NCBI GenBank assembly: GCA_963966185.1
Contig: CAWZYM010000115.1
Coordinates: forward strand, 5,001-69,000
From: Rhabditoides inermis
Taxonomy: Eukaryota; Nematoda; Chromadorea; Rhabditida; Rhabditidae
Length of the DNA stretch: 64,000 nt
Direction of reading: 5' to 3'
The notes under the pieces were generated by a model. That model was not told the origin of the DNA. It ran no database searches and was given only the letters and a program-made list of their open reading frames with translations. A program made the position numbers and the translations under genes. This document shows positions 19,890 through 32,053 of the stretch, piece by piece; positions within the stretch are counted from its first letter, which is position 1; every line of letters begins with the position of its first letter.

Positions 19890-20220
19890 TCATTGATTAA
19901 CGGTAGCCGTAGTAGATCGTTGATGGCTGGGTCGGAGAGTGAGATATCGGGAGAACGATGACAACGATAGCATCATGAACAATGGTGAGAGAAGAGCGAT
20001 GCACAGAGACGTGGAGTAGAGGATATGCTTGAGGAGTATAGGAACTGACATGCCTGCAAGAAAATCGATTGCAAATCGACCAGATAAGTAGCGTACCACT
20101 GATAATAGCGAGGCCTAGCATCTGGTCGATAACTTGCGCTGTCATTCGCGAAAAAGAGTTCACAAACATGGAACTCGCCACGGTGAATTGAAATCTAAAC
20201 ATAGTGTGATACAGATTTTT
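19890..20220 (-). pseudogene. C-terminal fragment of a nematode-type 7TM chemoreceptor
   Basis: Two exons (20220-20097 and 20053-19890) separated by a 43-bp intron join in phase. They encode a cytoplasmic loop, a hydrophobic segment (GLAIISGMSVPILLKHIL) and a second one with a SPLFMMLSLSSFSRY ending that resembles TM6-TM7 of serpentine chemoreceptors. The stop is at 19890-19892. Upstream coding is doubtful: the next candidate intron would be only 31 bp, and I cannot find TM1-TM5. It is probably a gene remnant, though an incomplete model of a live gene is possible. Confidence 0.45.
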
Positions 20221-20581
20221 CTGCAACTCGTTTCTTTGCGATCAAGTTTACCGCGTTCTCTTTTGATCGACTCCGGTAGATATTACAATCGGCGTTCCAA
20301 CGATTTTGGGCAGACATAGGAGATATACGAATACGACCAAATCGAAAACGAAAGGAATCAGTACGAGAAGAATAGATGGATTGAAGTAGTACTGAAAACT
20401 TTCTATAAACTCGTGAATGATTTTATTGTTTATGTTATGAAGCGCAAATTATGAGTAGAATTACTATAAATGTTCATGTAACCTACATCGGCGTTTTTCA
20501 CCAATACATATTTACTAGTACTTGCTACTTGCACTTCAAATTACACATAATATAATTGCAATAACACTATTATACGTTTCA

Positions 20582-22368
20582 CGCATACTGTATGATGTAT
20601 GACGACAAGTTATCATAGTTAAAAACAATAAACTATAAGTTTCTGCTATCTTGTTCACTTCCACATTACATGCACGGTTAAGTACAAATATGAAAAAAAA
20701 TAACCTTATCTAGACTCTTGCCCATCCACCCACTACATGTGTCCACTGCTTCCGGAAATCCATGAAACATAACCGCATAGACGAATATCAGTATCAATAC
20801 TAGTCCAATCAGGCTGAAATCAAATTAAATATAATCAAAACAAACAATTTAATCTTCATACTCATCCAGCCTAAATTGAGTATAAATCAAATATAATTTT
20901 GTGAATATCGGAAGTTAAATACCTGACTGCTACAATGAACCGTGCCGACAGGGTCTTGGAGAAAAGTATTTGCATACACCGTTTCACACTTACTGCCTGA
21001 AAGCATTCGAAAAAATTTTATTGTATAGTGAGCCTGCAAATGAGTTCTACTCTTTTCACTGAGATACATTAGAGTGATTAGACAAAATTGTCCGCTCACT
21101 TGGGTTTTTCAAATAGTCAAAACTTTGCGGGCAATTAGGAACACCATGCCACATTTCTTGCTCTGACTTGTTTTCAGAAGTAATATAGTTATTGAATTGT
21201 GTCACAAAGTTACATAGTGAAAATGTAGTAAGATCCTACATTTTCAGTCAGTGGTGCGATAACATAAGTGGTGGTGCGGCGGTGCGTGGTGCGGTTTCCT
21301 AATGGCCAACTTTGCGTAACCACACTGATCCCTCGAACAATTTTTCCCAAGCGAGAGCACTAAGGCCAGCAAGGTGTGTTGACAGCAATGCGAACATGAA
21401 CTGTGAACGTGAACGTGAGATAAAATGTTCGCTGTCTTAGTGTACTTTACTACTTTAGCGTACTGTAGTTTATAATTGGACCAAATTATGTTTCTGACGA
21501 AAATCTTGATTTCAAACGGATTAGTACACAGAACAAATGACCTAATTTGAAATAATAAAAAAGTTTTTTTTAACCAAAACGCAGCACTGGTTGACAGTGG
21601 CGAAGATGAAGGAGCATAGGCGAGGAAAAGAGCATACAAACACGGTTGTGGAACGATGATCCAGCAATAGTCTGCAGAAAAGAATTCATTCGAAGTGTTT
21701 CGAATGTGGTAGCACTGAACTGTGTAATAGTACAAATACAGTTTCGATGTTTTGTTAGACGGAATTTGTATGAGACGTATATATCGCCTATATGAACCGT
21801 GTGGACAAACACTTACGATCAACAGTAGCTTGTGCCTATCTTATCTGGAGAACAACGGTTCTCTATGTAACATTTCATTACCTTATCATGATATCCACAT
21901 CGACCGCGTGCCTTGGAACGGTCCCAATAAACTGCGCGAATACAATCACTGTGATAGTGCTCTGACAAACTAATAACCTGACATCGTAAAGCAAAGCTTA
22001 CATGATATTTGCCGACCATTTGCCGATTCCAATAGTAGCAATACACCCAAAAAGTTACAGGAACAAAGTTGCACATGAAACAAACGTTGTTTCGAGTGAC
22101 TGCCGAAATATAGTCCTGGTAAAATTCGGCTCTATCAAACCAGTATTCCATTGTGAACAAGTGAACGGAGAATACGAAATGTGTTTAATAAATATACTTA
22201 TTAATATTAATATTCTCATAGAGCCGTGAGAATTCTTTCTGATTCTCTTATTTTTCTCATGTATGACGCATCTAGTAGTACTTTGATACAGTACTTTGAT
22301 ACATTATGACCATACTATCACAGGGAAAGTCATGGTTTATAATTTATATTAATGTAAAGGACATGTTT
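20582..22368. repeat. Left part of segmental-duplication block II
   Basis: Diverged copy of 1-831 joined directly to sequence homologous to about 3,796-4,380. Block II therefore lacks the roughly 2.97-kb stretch (832-3,795) that contains the promoter-like, LTR-like and inverted-repeat elements in block I. No coding exon was seen. Confidence 0.7.
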
Positions 22369-22370
22369 TA

Positions 22371-24349
22371 CTGTCCCGATCACAAGCTTTGACCATTCGG
22401 CCGTGACGTCATGGCCCGGGCCGTGACATAGCGTGACATTGATTATATATCGTTATCTGATTAAACTAAAATTAAACCAACAACACCATTAAACTCAGCA
22501 TGTTTGATTTGTACGGAATGCACATTTCAATCGCATTTTCATGATATAAATTGACACCCGGGTGGACATGTGAGAAACGATTTTCAGCTAAAAAGTAGCG
22601 GCTGTTATAGAAGTCACATTTAGTATAGATAAACGAACTTTCGGATTTATACCTATCTATATATTGTTGATCTGTACACAAAATATCATAATAAAGTTTA
22701 TTTCATTCATCGAGATATTTTGATGCAAAGTGGCTGTTTCTAATTGACATCTTTCGATCCGTACACTTTTCACGGGCTTAATGACGTCCGATCGGAATGA
22801 GATTTGCACCATTGAACTTCACATCTTTCACTCCATCTTATTATGATGTTGTTTCAGCATTTCGTTTTCATGATTTCCGCTATGTTTTCACACTCGAGTC
22901 TTGTTTCGAGAACCCGGTGCGAGAGGGGAGGGGGCGGGGCGTAGAGGAGTCGCGTCTCTCTGGCTGTGCCCTGCCACAGGCGGGCGAGACTGCGACGCGA
23001 TAACATATCTGACTTCCCCACTTCAACTTCATGAATTCAAAATTTATCAATCTGAAATCGTTCTCAGTTTGTCACAAACATTTAGAGCTTCAAAAAGAGG
23101 TCTCATAAGAACATAAGCAACTAACACCATGAATTCCACGCTTTCAGACCAGTCTCGTTTGCGCACGGCGTTATTTTAGAAACCAGCCACGATTTTTGTT
23201 GCACTGTTTTTGTCTCGTTGAGACAAGTAAAATGACATCTTATTTTTGAAATTTGAACCATTTTGAACACATCCAGGAATTGCCACCCGGACTAATTGCC
23301 AGTTAAAGATGAGTGAATGCGCAAATCTACCTCCAACTCCCTCTTTTATGGCTCTTTCCCTTTGGCAAAATGTCGAGTATTGGCATCAAGCCACGCCGCC
23401 ACACAGTCACTCATCTTGAACTAGTATTAAGTCAGGGTGGCAATTCCTGGATGTGTTCAAAATGGTCCAAATTTCAAAAATAAGATGTCATTTTACTTGT
23501 CTCAACGAGACAAAAACAGTGCAACAAAAATCGTAGCTGGTTTCTCAAATAACGCCGTGCGCAAACGAGACTGGTCTGAAAGCGTGGAATTCATGGTGTT
23601 AGTTGCTTATGTTTTTATGAGACCTCTTTTTGAAGCTCTAAATGTTTGTGACAAACTGAGAACGATTTCAGATAAATTTTGAATTCATGAAGTTGAAGTG
23701 GGGAAGTCAGATATGTTATCGCGTCGCAGTCTCGCCCGCCTGTGGCAGGGCACAGCCAGAGAGACGCGACTCCTCTACGCCCCGCCCCCTCCCCTCTCGC
23801 ACCGGGTTCTCGAAACAAGACTCGAGTGTGAAAACATAGCGGAAATCATGAAAACGAAATGCTGAAACAATATTATGATAAGATGGAGTGAAACATGGGA
23901 TGTTCAGTGGTGCAGTTCCCATTTCGATCGGACGTCATTGAGCTAGTGAAAAGTGTACGGATCGAAAGATGTCAATTTGAAACAGCCACTTTGCATCGAA
24001 ATATTTCGATGAATGAAATAAACTTTACTATAATATTTTGTAAACAGATCAACAATATATAGATAAGTATAAATTCAGAAGTTTGTTTATCTATACTCAA
24101 TGTGACTTCAATCACATCGGCTTCTTTTCAAGCTGAATCGTGTTTCTCACATGGACACCCGGGTGTCAATTTGAATGATGAAAATGAGATTGAGATGTGC
24201 ATTCCGGGCAAATCATGCATGCTGAATTTATTGGTGTTATTGGTTTATTTTTATTTTGATCAGATAACGATATATAATCAATGTCACGCTATGTCACGGC
24301 CCGGGCCGTGACGTCACGGCCGAGTGGTCAAAGCTTGTGATCGGGACAG
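22371..24349. mobile_element. Large near-palindromic foldback element (1979 bp)
   Basis: The left arm (22,371-about 23,319) and right arm (about 23,400-24,349) are inverted copies of about 950 bp with scattered mismatches, around a spacer of about 80 bp. The tips are CTGTCCCGATCACAAG and its complement. The element is flanked by TA on each side (22369-22370 and 24350-24351), a probable target duplication. The arms contain GC-rich stretches (GGCCCGGGCC, GGAGGGGGCGGGGC) but no convincing protein. It interrupts block II. Confidence 0.85.
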
Positions 24350-24351
24350 TA

Positions 24352-25460
24352 TCAAAACCATACTCATACTTAGCATAGGTACGGTAATCGTTACAGAACA
24401 TCTGTTTAATTGTAATCTACCAACCTACCTGAAAAGTTTAATCACGCTGCTGATGCGCAATTGTTGTTGTTGTTGTTGTCCACTCGTTATTATCGTTTAT
24501 CACACATTATTCGCACGCGATAAATGTCTATCATTCCATTGCAAGAAATGACGTGAAAATGGCGCTAAAAATACGTTGAAGATGGCATTGTTCGTCCGAT
24601 ATTCCGGCTTTCTGAATTTGTAGATCAGAAAAGGGAACACACTATATTGATCTAAAAACTCAAGCATTACAAAGCGGCATACAGTCAAAAAAAAACGGAA
24701 TAATGAGAATGCAAAATGTTACAATAAAACCATACGAATACATCGAGTGAGAGAGTAGTTGTAGACGTAACGTTCACAATTCTCTTAACAAAGAACATGT
24801 AATCGGATGTGATAGATTGATTGAAGATTTAAATAAAGCATTGCCTCAAAGAGCTGGCCCTCGAAAACGTGTGAGGAACAATCGTGTATCAGTGTCAATC
24901 GAGGTGAGCTACATGGCTAAAGGACGTAGCGTTCATTTGGTTCATTTTGCCGCAATTGCATTTGCAATTGGTTGCGCCCGGTAAATCTGACGCCCATACC
25001 CCGGATTCGATCATCCTCGATGTCTCGATCTCTCAATAGACGACATGGATGTGACCTGATCCAGGTTGCAAAAGTTTTCGTAGAGTGTGTGCCGCATAGA
25101 AGGTCCTACCGCCATAGTCTCGTTGACGCTGAGACCGCCTCTATGGAAGGTGTACATTGACTTCTCGTTCATACACGAATTGTAGTACTTGTCGTCGTTG
25201 AGATACTTGCGAATCGCGCAGAACTGACCGCGGCAAACACTGTGCAATGGTATTTTGACGTTTCAGGGTCCTTGGTCTTCTTTTTTTTTATAAATACGAC
25301 TAAATCGAAAACGAAAAATGTATGACCATACTTTCCGATTCAGTATTTCTTACTACGAAATAAAAATTTCGCTTCTTGTTTCTACATGTAACATGTTGCG
25401 TTCATTTTTAGAATATGAATAAATTATAGTAATAAGCAATAGATAATAGACCAAGGATCC
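24352..25460. other. Unique insertion within block II
   Basis: Contains a short (TGT)n tract (24,463-24,478). An open plus-strand frame without a start codon (about 24,748-24,983) is basic in character (KALPQRAGPRKRVRNN) and may be an exon remnant. The better exon candidate, on the minus strand, is listed separately. The rest shows nothing recognisable. Confidence 0.4.
25011..25247 (-). CDS. Possible exon fragment of a cysteine-containing protein
   Basis: The minus-strand frame reads FCAIRKYLNDDKYYNSCMNE and later RHTLYENFCNLDQ, followed by a possible donor (GTCACA at about 25,055). The composition looks coding, with spaced cysteines as in a small extracellular domain, but I cannot find partner exons and do not recognise the family. 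It may be a relic carried by a repeat. Confidence 0.3.
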   Translation of the reverse strand: MHSVCRGQFCAIRKYLNDDKYYNSCMNEKSMYTFHRGGLSVNETMAVGPSMRHTLYENFCNLDQVTSMSSIERSRHRG

Positions 25461-25830
25461 TTAAAGGCACAGTGGCGCTTAGTTTCGACTTTGGAACATT
25501 GCTTGAGCCATATATACACGAAACAATCAAAGAAAACGCGAAAGAACGGCGTTTCCGCGTTACCTACACGCTTACCATCATGTGCACGTGCGAAGCTTGG
25601 TAAGGCGAATTCGAACTTCGCGCCGAAATGCTTATCCAAAAGTTGAGCTCTGTGCGCATCACGTCGATATGAGTTCGACAGCACATGTCGTTGTAGTGTT
25701 GTGGTAACTCTCACGTTTCACGGACCAAGCTACGTCGGTTCGATTCCCGCTACGTGCAATCAGTTTTGCCAAGTTCTCATAAGTGAATTTCGATCAACCT
25801 TGGTAACACTAAACGCCCCTGTGCCTTTAA
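25461..25830. mobile_element. Foldback element containing a tRNA-like A/B-box promoter
   Basis: Inverted 23-bp ends (TTAAAGGCACAGTGGCGCTTAGT at 25,461-25,483, imperfect complement at 25,808-25,830) enclose TAGTGTTGTGGTAAC (about 25,693) and GGTTCGATTCC (25,738-25,748), which fit RNA polymerase III A and B boxes. It is probably a tRNA-derived SINE nested in, or forming part of, a foldback element. Nothing was recognised in 25,831-26,190. Confidence 0.45.
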
Positions 25831-26278
25831 ACTATCACACTCGTCAATTTGTCTTGGCAGCGTGTAACCCAGCTATTATACGCATACTTCAACTGGAGCT
25901 CGTCACAACATTTCTTTCAAAAAATGGCGAAAAGATTTATTCCAGTACCCTATGACACACAGATATACCAGTACCTTAATATTATATAATATCACTCGGC
26001 ACTTATGACGGCACGTGCATCTTTCCTGATCACTGTTGTGTAACACAAATCATTTAAAAATAGTTTAATAAAATAGTTAATCCATCGCATCAATCATCAT
26101 CAATTCACAGAGAAAGTCACATGAAAGCATCGTGTGTTGTATGAATTGTAAGGAGTGTTGGAACAAATAACGAGAGTTTCATGTATATTTCGCTCTCACG
26201 GCCGCGCATCTTTTATAATAGCAGATGCATGCCCGCTGGCCTGACCCTGTCTCACCTCAGGCATATGGGCGGGAGTAC

Positions 26279-26315
26279 ATTTGGCGGGAACACATAATCT
26301 TACAGCTTATAAAAA
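26279..26315 (+). promoter_or_regulatory. TATA/E2F-like promoter of block II
   Basis: ATTTGGCGGGAAC (26,279-26,291) lies upstream of TATAAAAA (26,308-26,315), with GGGCGGGAG just before. This is the homologue of 4508-4557. A weaker cassette with two GGCGGGA sites and TTTAAAAA recurs at about 26,850-26,915. Confidence 0.5.
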
Positions 26316-26332
26316 GGCACCTTGCAGATTCA

Positions 26333-26750
26333 ATACCTATCAGGCATGGCTCCTCCATATCTAGCATAGATCTAGTTACTTTCTCAACTTATAACTACTC
26401 TAGTTATGAGCTGATGATGGTGAGTGATTGTTTTTGATTTATTGAAATAATAAAGTCATAACACGTGAATACGTAAACTTTTGTAACAACACTATTTTAG
26501 CTGCGATCGTTACACATCACGGATTTTATCAATTGAAGTTTCTACTACAATCATCGACATCGTGATAGAATATTGATGTCAGGAAAAGAACGCATTAGGA
26601 TTATCTTCAATCTCAATGTATTGTGGTCGTTTACCACAAAGCGGACTGGAGTTCATGCTCACAAATAGCTATTATGTGTTTGTCATCGCTACATATTGCC
26701 ATATAGTGTACATCATATGTATGTATTCATGTACTGTTTCAATAAAAAAG
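26333..26750 (+). ncRNA. Short two-exon transcript unit, block II copy
   Basis: Homologue of 4575-4945. The donor is GTGAGTGATTG (from 26,420), the acceptor CTATTTTAG (ending 26,500) and AATAAA is at 26,741-26,746. The exons have diverged but the splice and poly(A) signals remain. Confidence 0.4.
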
Positions 26751-26999
26751 GAGATTGTGCGAGCGTCTTATGTTTTTTTCTGAACCTCCCAGTGTCAGTG
26801 ATTCTATCAGCGAACGTAAAATTGTTATGCACTGTTTCCTCTCTTGCTTAAGGCATATCAAAATGGCGGGAATACAGTTGGCGGGAGCACATTGTTTTTT
26901 ATCCTTTAAAAATGTACCTCGCAGATCTAATACATTAGGCATAGTACATCCTCATAGTACATCACAGTACAATACCTCACAGTACATAATAAATACAAT

Positions 27000-27698
27000 A
27001 CATTCTCCATTTTTAAACATCTATCTAGTTTTACATAGTTTCGTTCCATCTGCTCAAAGGAGCCTACGCCGTATGGAAGAAGAGTCCGATGAGTACTGCG
27101 TCTCTTGCTAGCCAATGGTTCTTGGACCTGCTACAACCTTTGTGTTAAATGTTTGTCAAGTGAGTAAAAATGTTTGTCATAATGTCATCGCTACTATCAG
27201 TGAAACTAAGCAATTCGCGTGGATAGGAACTGTCTGTTCCATCAAAACTCATGCGATAAGCTGAAACTGCTGATACTAATGCGCCGATAAAGTAGATACT
27301 GAAAACAAGCGAAACGGGAGGCGTTCGCTCTAATCTCATTCTTGCTAGTTGAAACCGCATTTTTCTTTTCAGTCGTTTTTCAAAAATATTTTTCAGATCA
27401 TCCACCCACAGCCTAATTAAAACACTGTTAACACATTTCAACCTAATTAAAACACTGTTATTTATCGAATTGATCACACAATTTCACATAATCGACTCAT
27501 AGAGTCATAAAGTTTGACTTTTCATCTTCCATAACCTCACCACCGTGCCTTGATTTTTTCACGGGAATAGATTTCTTTTCCCTTTTCTCATTTTTCTCAA
27601 AAAGTTTCACCCCTCGCTCTTTTCTTCTTCTCTCGTTCACCTGACCCGCGTCATCGGCATATAGACTCGGTGAAACTTCGCCTTTCCATTTTCAGCTT
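27000..27698. repeat. Non-coding part of block II
   Basis: Aligns with 5,170-5,740 of block I (shared AAGCTGAAACTGCTGATACT and GGGAGGCGTTCGC). No exon was recognised. Confidence 0.6.
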
Positions 27699-27925
27699 CC
27701 CATGCGCCTCACGGCCTCACCGCCCTCTTCCTCTCCTCCTCTCCTCCTCTCCTCCTCTCCTCCTCTCCTCCTCTCCTCCTCTCCTCCTCTCCTCCTCTCC
27801 TCCTCTCCTCCTCTCCTCCTCTCCTCCTCTCCTCCTCTCCTCCTCTCCTCCTCTCCTCCTCTCCTCCTCTCCTCCTCTCCTCCTCTCCTCCTCTCCTCCT
27901 CTCCTCTCCTCTCTTTCCGTCGAGT
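27699..27925 (+). repeat. Octamer minisatellite (CTCCTCTC)n inside a decayed exon-1 copy
   Basis: About 23 copies of an 8-bp unit lie between CCATGCGCCTCACGG and TTTCCGTCGAGTG. Those flanks match the ends of exon 1 of the membrane-protein gene, whose own sequence contains CTCCTCTCCTCCTCTC. The array looks like an expansion of that segment in a duplicated, non-functional exon 1. Confidence 0.7.
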
Positions 27926-28009
27926 GACGTACGCTTCGTCTGATTACTCACACCGCGCGCCTTATTGCGAGAATAGAACTAGCCATTGTTTATGACCTCG
28001 TTGCAGACC

Positions 28010-28849
28010 ATGCGCCTCTCCACCTTCATTCTGTCTGGCCGGATGCCCGTCGAGTGTGTGTACCTCCTCGCCGTGGCCGGTATCATCGTGTGCATCGCGG
28101 TGAGGATGGTGCAGATGCGACGGAAGCAGAACAGAGCGAGGTACGAGCTCATCATTCTCTAGCGCTCACCATTAGGCGATTAGGCCGCACCGCTCACCAT
28201 TAGGCGATTAGGCCGCACTGTGATGAAACGACTGTAAGAAGGGGTTAGCCGAACCGCGAAACTTTAACGCCGGACAATCTCTGCGAAACACGGTCACCCT
28301 GTTCCAAAGGCGTTTAGGAGGGCCTGTTTTGAAGAGACTGATCGTTCTTTCACTATTTGCAGCAATTCGTGGTTGCACAACGTGATTGTCGTGGCGAGCG
28401 GCAAGGGAAAGGATCTCTCCACGGACTCGGAGGCTCTGCTGCGGCACGGATTGCAGACAAAGAAAGAGGCGTGCTACGACAATGTCTACGACCAGACTGT
28501 ATGTATATATCACTTACCGCACTTGCGAAGAATAGCTATCAAAAAACTCGTATTGTAAAAACCGCATTGCTCCGAATTTAACGGATCTTTGCAGCCCGCT
28601 CCTCTCTCGCGATACGGTCTGGGAGGGCAGAAAAAAGTGCGGCACGACACTGTGCCTATCTGGGCCGGCGACAAGGTGCGTTCAGCTTTTTTCAAGTAAA
28701 AGTGCAAGTATGTACAGTACAGAACAAGTAATACAAGTATAGTTATACAAGTATTACACATTCTTTTCCAGGCCCGCCGCCATGTCTCTGACCCCTCTGG
28801 AAGGGGTGGCTGTCTGGGAGTGCCATACGACTGCACACAGTTCATCTGA
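28010..28849 (+). CDS. Small single-pass membrane protein, block II paralogue
   Basis: Four exons in phase (28010-28140, 28363-28498, 28595-28675, 28772-28849) give 141 residues. The layout is the same as 11797-12510: a hydrophobic segment after PVECVYLLAVAG, a basic stretch, RHGL, VPIWAGDK once instead of twice, and the C-terminus GRGGCLGVPYDCTQFI. The start codon follows TTGCAGACC, a possible trans-splice acceptor. Intron 1 holds a direct repeat of about 29 bp (about 28,168-28,217). AATAAA lies at 28,928. The family is unrecognised, but conservation across a diverged duplication suggests a functional protein. Confidence 0.8.
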
Positions 28850-29318
28850 TCGGAAGATACTTTTCATGATTTAATGTTGGTTAAGTAGTTAGGTTTCAAT
28901 TAGTTGAAGATTATAATCAAGAGTTCTAATAAAAAAAAACTATGCTTGAATGTTGTTGATGAGAACTGAAAGTTAGTCACAAGCAACAGCAAACATTCTA
29001 ACTACCAATACAAATCAGCAAGTTCAAATCAAAGCAAAACTAAGACAATCAAATCAAGTTTATCTTTGTCTAACACGTACGTACCCGCGGTGAACAAAGA
29101 ACAAAGATCACAAAAAAGAGATCTATGAGATCCGAATAACCAGTGAGAAAACGGCAAGAATAAAAAAAACACTCAAAATGTCCTGACTGAGAGAACTGAG
29201 TGAGTGGGCAGCAGGTAGGGGCAGTGAGAGAGAGAGAGAAAATGCATAGAGGAAATGTTTCTGATAACCAGTCCACCAGTGCACCAGCGCACCAGTCACC
29301 ATTGCACCATTGCACCAG
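28850..29318. other. 3' flank and right edge of block II
   Basis: From 29,055 to about 29,245 it matches 12,858-13,030 of block I. No exon was seen. Confidence 0.6.
28928..28933 (+). terminator. Polyadenylation signal AATAAA
   Basis: Lies 79 bases after the stop codon of the membrane-protein paralogue. Confidence 0.6.
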
Positions 29319-31266
29319 TCACACTGTCGCGGGCAGCTGGTTCAAATGGTGCTGTGCATAGCTGTGCCAGTACTTGTCGAGTGAGTCGAAGTGCGACTGC
29401 TGGGTGGTCGTGGCCAGGGCAGGTTGAGTGTCCGAGACCTGAAGAGATTGTTGTTGTTGTTGTTGTTTATTTGTTTATTGTTGTTTGTCTGATTGTTGTT
29501 TGTTTCTGTGTTTTGTTCGGCTCTACTGAGAGAGCGAGGGAATCATTTTGTTCTCTACGGAGCATGTGTGAAATGAGTGAGCTAGTGACCTTTAGGCCCT
29601 TCTCTTCTCTCCTCCTTCTGCTCACCTTGTATCGCCGCCTCGGCAGGCTCTCTTTGAGACGCCGCAGACACCCGAACTTTGGCGCGTTTGCACTAAAAAT
29701 AATAATAATTAGTACTAGTTTAGTTATACTTTACAAAACTCCAGAAACATAATCACTCTTGAAACCTCACCTGAATCCTCTAGCCGCATAGACACTCGCC
29801 CATCCATATATCGCCAATATCAGGAGCCCCGCCCATGAGCCTTGGCCAGCGGTGCGCAGCTGGAAATCAATCAATAAATCAACCAATAAATCAATAATCG
29901 ATAAATCGATACTTACACAGGGGCTCGGCAGGCTGTTGATGATCTCAATGAGGCAACACAGCGGTGAGACGAGGTAGAAGATTTGCAGGCCGTCTGGAAG
30001 GGAGGATTGTGAGAGGGAGAGAGAGAGAGAGAGAGAGAGGGGGAGAGAGAGAGGGAGGGAGAAAGAGAGGGTGAAAGAGGGAGGTAGAGGGAGAAAGGGA
30101 GGGAGAGGGTGAGAGGGAGGGAGGGAGAGAGAGAGGGAGAGGGAGAGGGAGAGAGGGAGGGAGAGAGAGGGAGAGAGACGGGGAAAGAGCAGTTGATAAC
30201 TCACTAGTGAGATTGATATTCTCGTTGAGCTGAAATCGCGCCGGCACAATACCCTTGGTAGATTCTTGCTGCTGAAAAAAATATATTGCTCATTTGTCAA
30301 AATTGTTGATTTGCAAACATTATTCGAGCACCAAATATCATTTGGAATTCAAGGTGTGGTCAGTCTCTTCGAAAGCCATTCGGGAGTGTTTCGAAGGGAT
30401 AGCAAGGCATTCCGAAGTGTTCGGGTCGGGAGTGTTCGGGAGTATTCCGAAGGCAATTCGGGAGTGTTCTGGGAACGATTCGAAAGGCAATTCCGAAGTG
30501 TTTCGGAGGCATTCGGGAGTGTTTCAAAGAGACTGACCGCAACTTCATAGTAGGAGTTGTAGTGTTGTACTATAACGTGACTTTTACTGTGCTTTGTATA
30601 CTTGTCATATTGTACTACACGATTCGATGTAAACGTTGGTCCACGATTCTGAGAAGTATAGCAATCTCTCCAAACTAGGAGTACTTGAATCCGTGATCAA
30701 GAGATTGATTGGATTAAAGACCAATCTAAAGTGTAACGCGTTTATTGAATCAATCATTGTGGTTCTCATATTCCCGCTACTATTAGCGCTCACTCACTAC
30801 TCACTACTCAAACACCACTTCATTTCATTGTAGCAACTACCCACGCAGGTACAATACAAATTGAGGTATAATTTTTATCCTTAGATTGTATTAGTGTTTC
30901 TGTTTATTATTGTTATTACCACGTGTTATTAACCAATCGTATAAACAATTATGAAAAAAACACTGTGAAAAGGCGGCCAATTATGAAAAAAACACAGAAA
31001 AAACACTGTTTTTGTGTCCACTCACATATATCATAATGTTCCACTTGTGCAGTCGATTGATCCACACCGCCGCCGCCAGTTGCGCCACCAGCACGACGGA
31101 GATGTTCCTGGAAAGTGACGCAGTGAGTGACGCAGACGCAACGCGTGACGCAGTACCTCGTGTAGGTGTAGGCGCGTCCCGGCTGGCAGGTCTGCAGGGT
31201 GTGCCACGAGTGAGAGTCGCCGATGAATGTGCTGGCAGCGATGAGTGACTGAAGAGGGGAGTTGAT

Positions 31267-31316
<50 letters not shown>

Positions 31317-32005
31317 GGAGAGGAAGGGACCCTCACCGTCAGTACCACAACGAGCAGGACGACGCCGGCAGCCGTGCGCCTGCTCCTCTCGTACTCCCGG
31401 TAGGAGACGGTGGCGAACGTGCGTTCGACCGCCAGCATGGGAAGCGTGCAGAACGCGGCGAGCGACTGAAATGGAGTGAAAACGTGTTGGTCCACGAATT
31501 GACATCCATGATATGAGTACTTGTATTGTAATGTAATGTAATGTTTATCGTAATCGACATTGACATTTATCGTTATTGACTGTTGCTGATTAAAGATGTC
31601 AAACGAAAGATCTCAGAACGACTGCGCATTCTCAGAAAGATCCCCAACGAGTTCCTCAGAGTGTGCCTTTTGTATCATAAAGCGGCTTTTTGACAAATCA
31701 CTGGCATTTAGCATCTATTGTAATTGTAGTATTGGCTGTCTGCCCGACTAAAATATAGCTTCGGTCTTCAGTCTCCTTTTTCTTTTTCTTTCCGTGTTCA
31801 TTCCTTCCTTCTAGAGTCCCCAGAAGTTTCCTCATTTGCTTATGCAATGACACGTTCGCTGACCAAGAAACGCGTACAGTTTTCCGTATGCATGCTAATT
31901 TCGCGCGAACCAATGACAGTCCGCAAAACTCGCAAGTAAATAACTATGCTATTTTAGACCACGTCTGCACACAGTAACTAGAAGAGAAGAGGAAGAGGAA
32001 AAGGA

Positions 32006-32053
<48 letters not shown>

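Noticed and set aside
22797..23922. Coding genes in the 2-kb palindrome
   Set aside because: The open frames are mirrored in both arms, are short, and show no domain or splice pattern.
24748..24983. Plus-strand basic protein fragment
   Set aside because: It has no start codon, no partner exons and no recognised family; it is kept only as a note on the interval.
27717..27908. CRISPR-like array
   Set aside because: Short repeats are contiguous with no spacers, and the window is eukaryotic.
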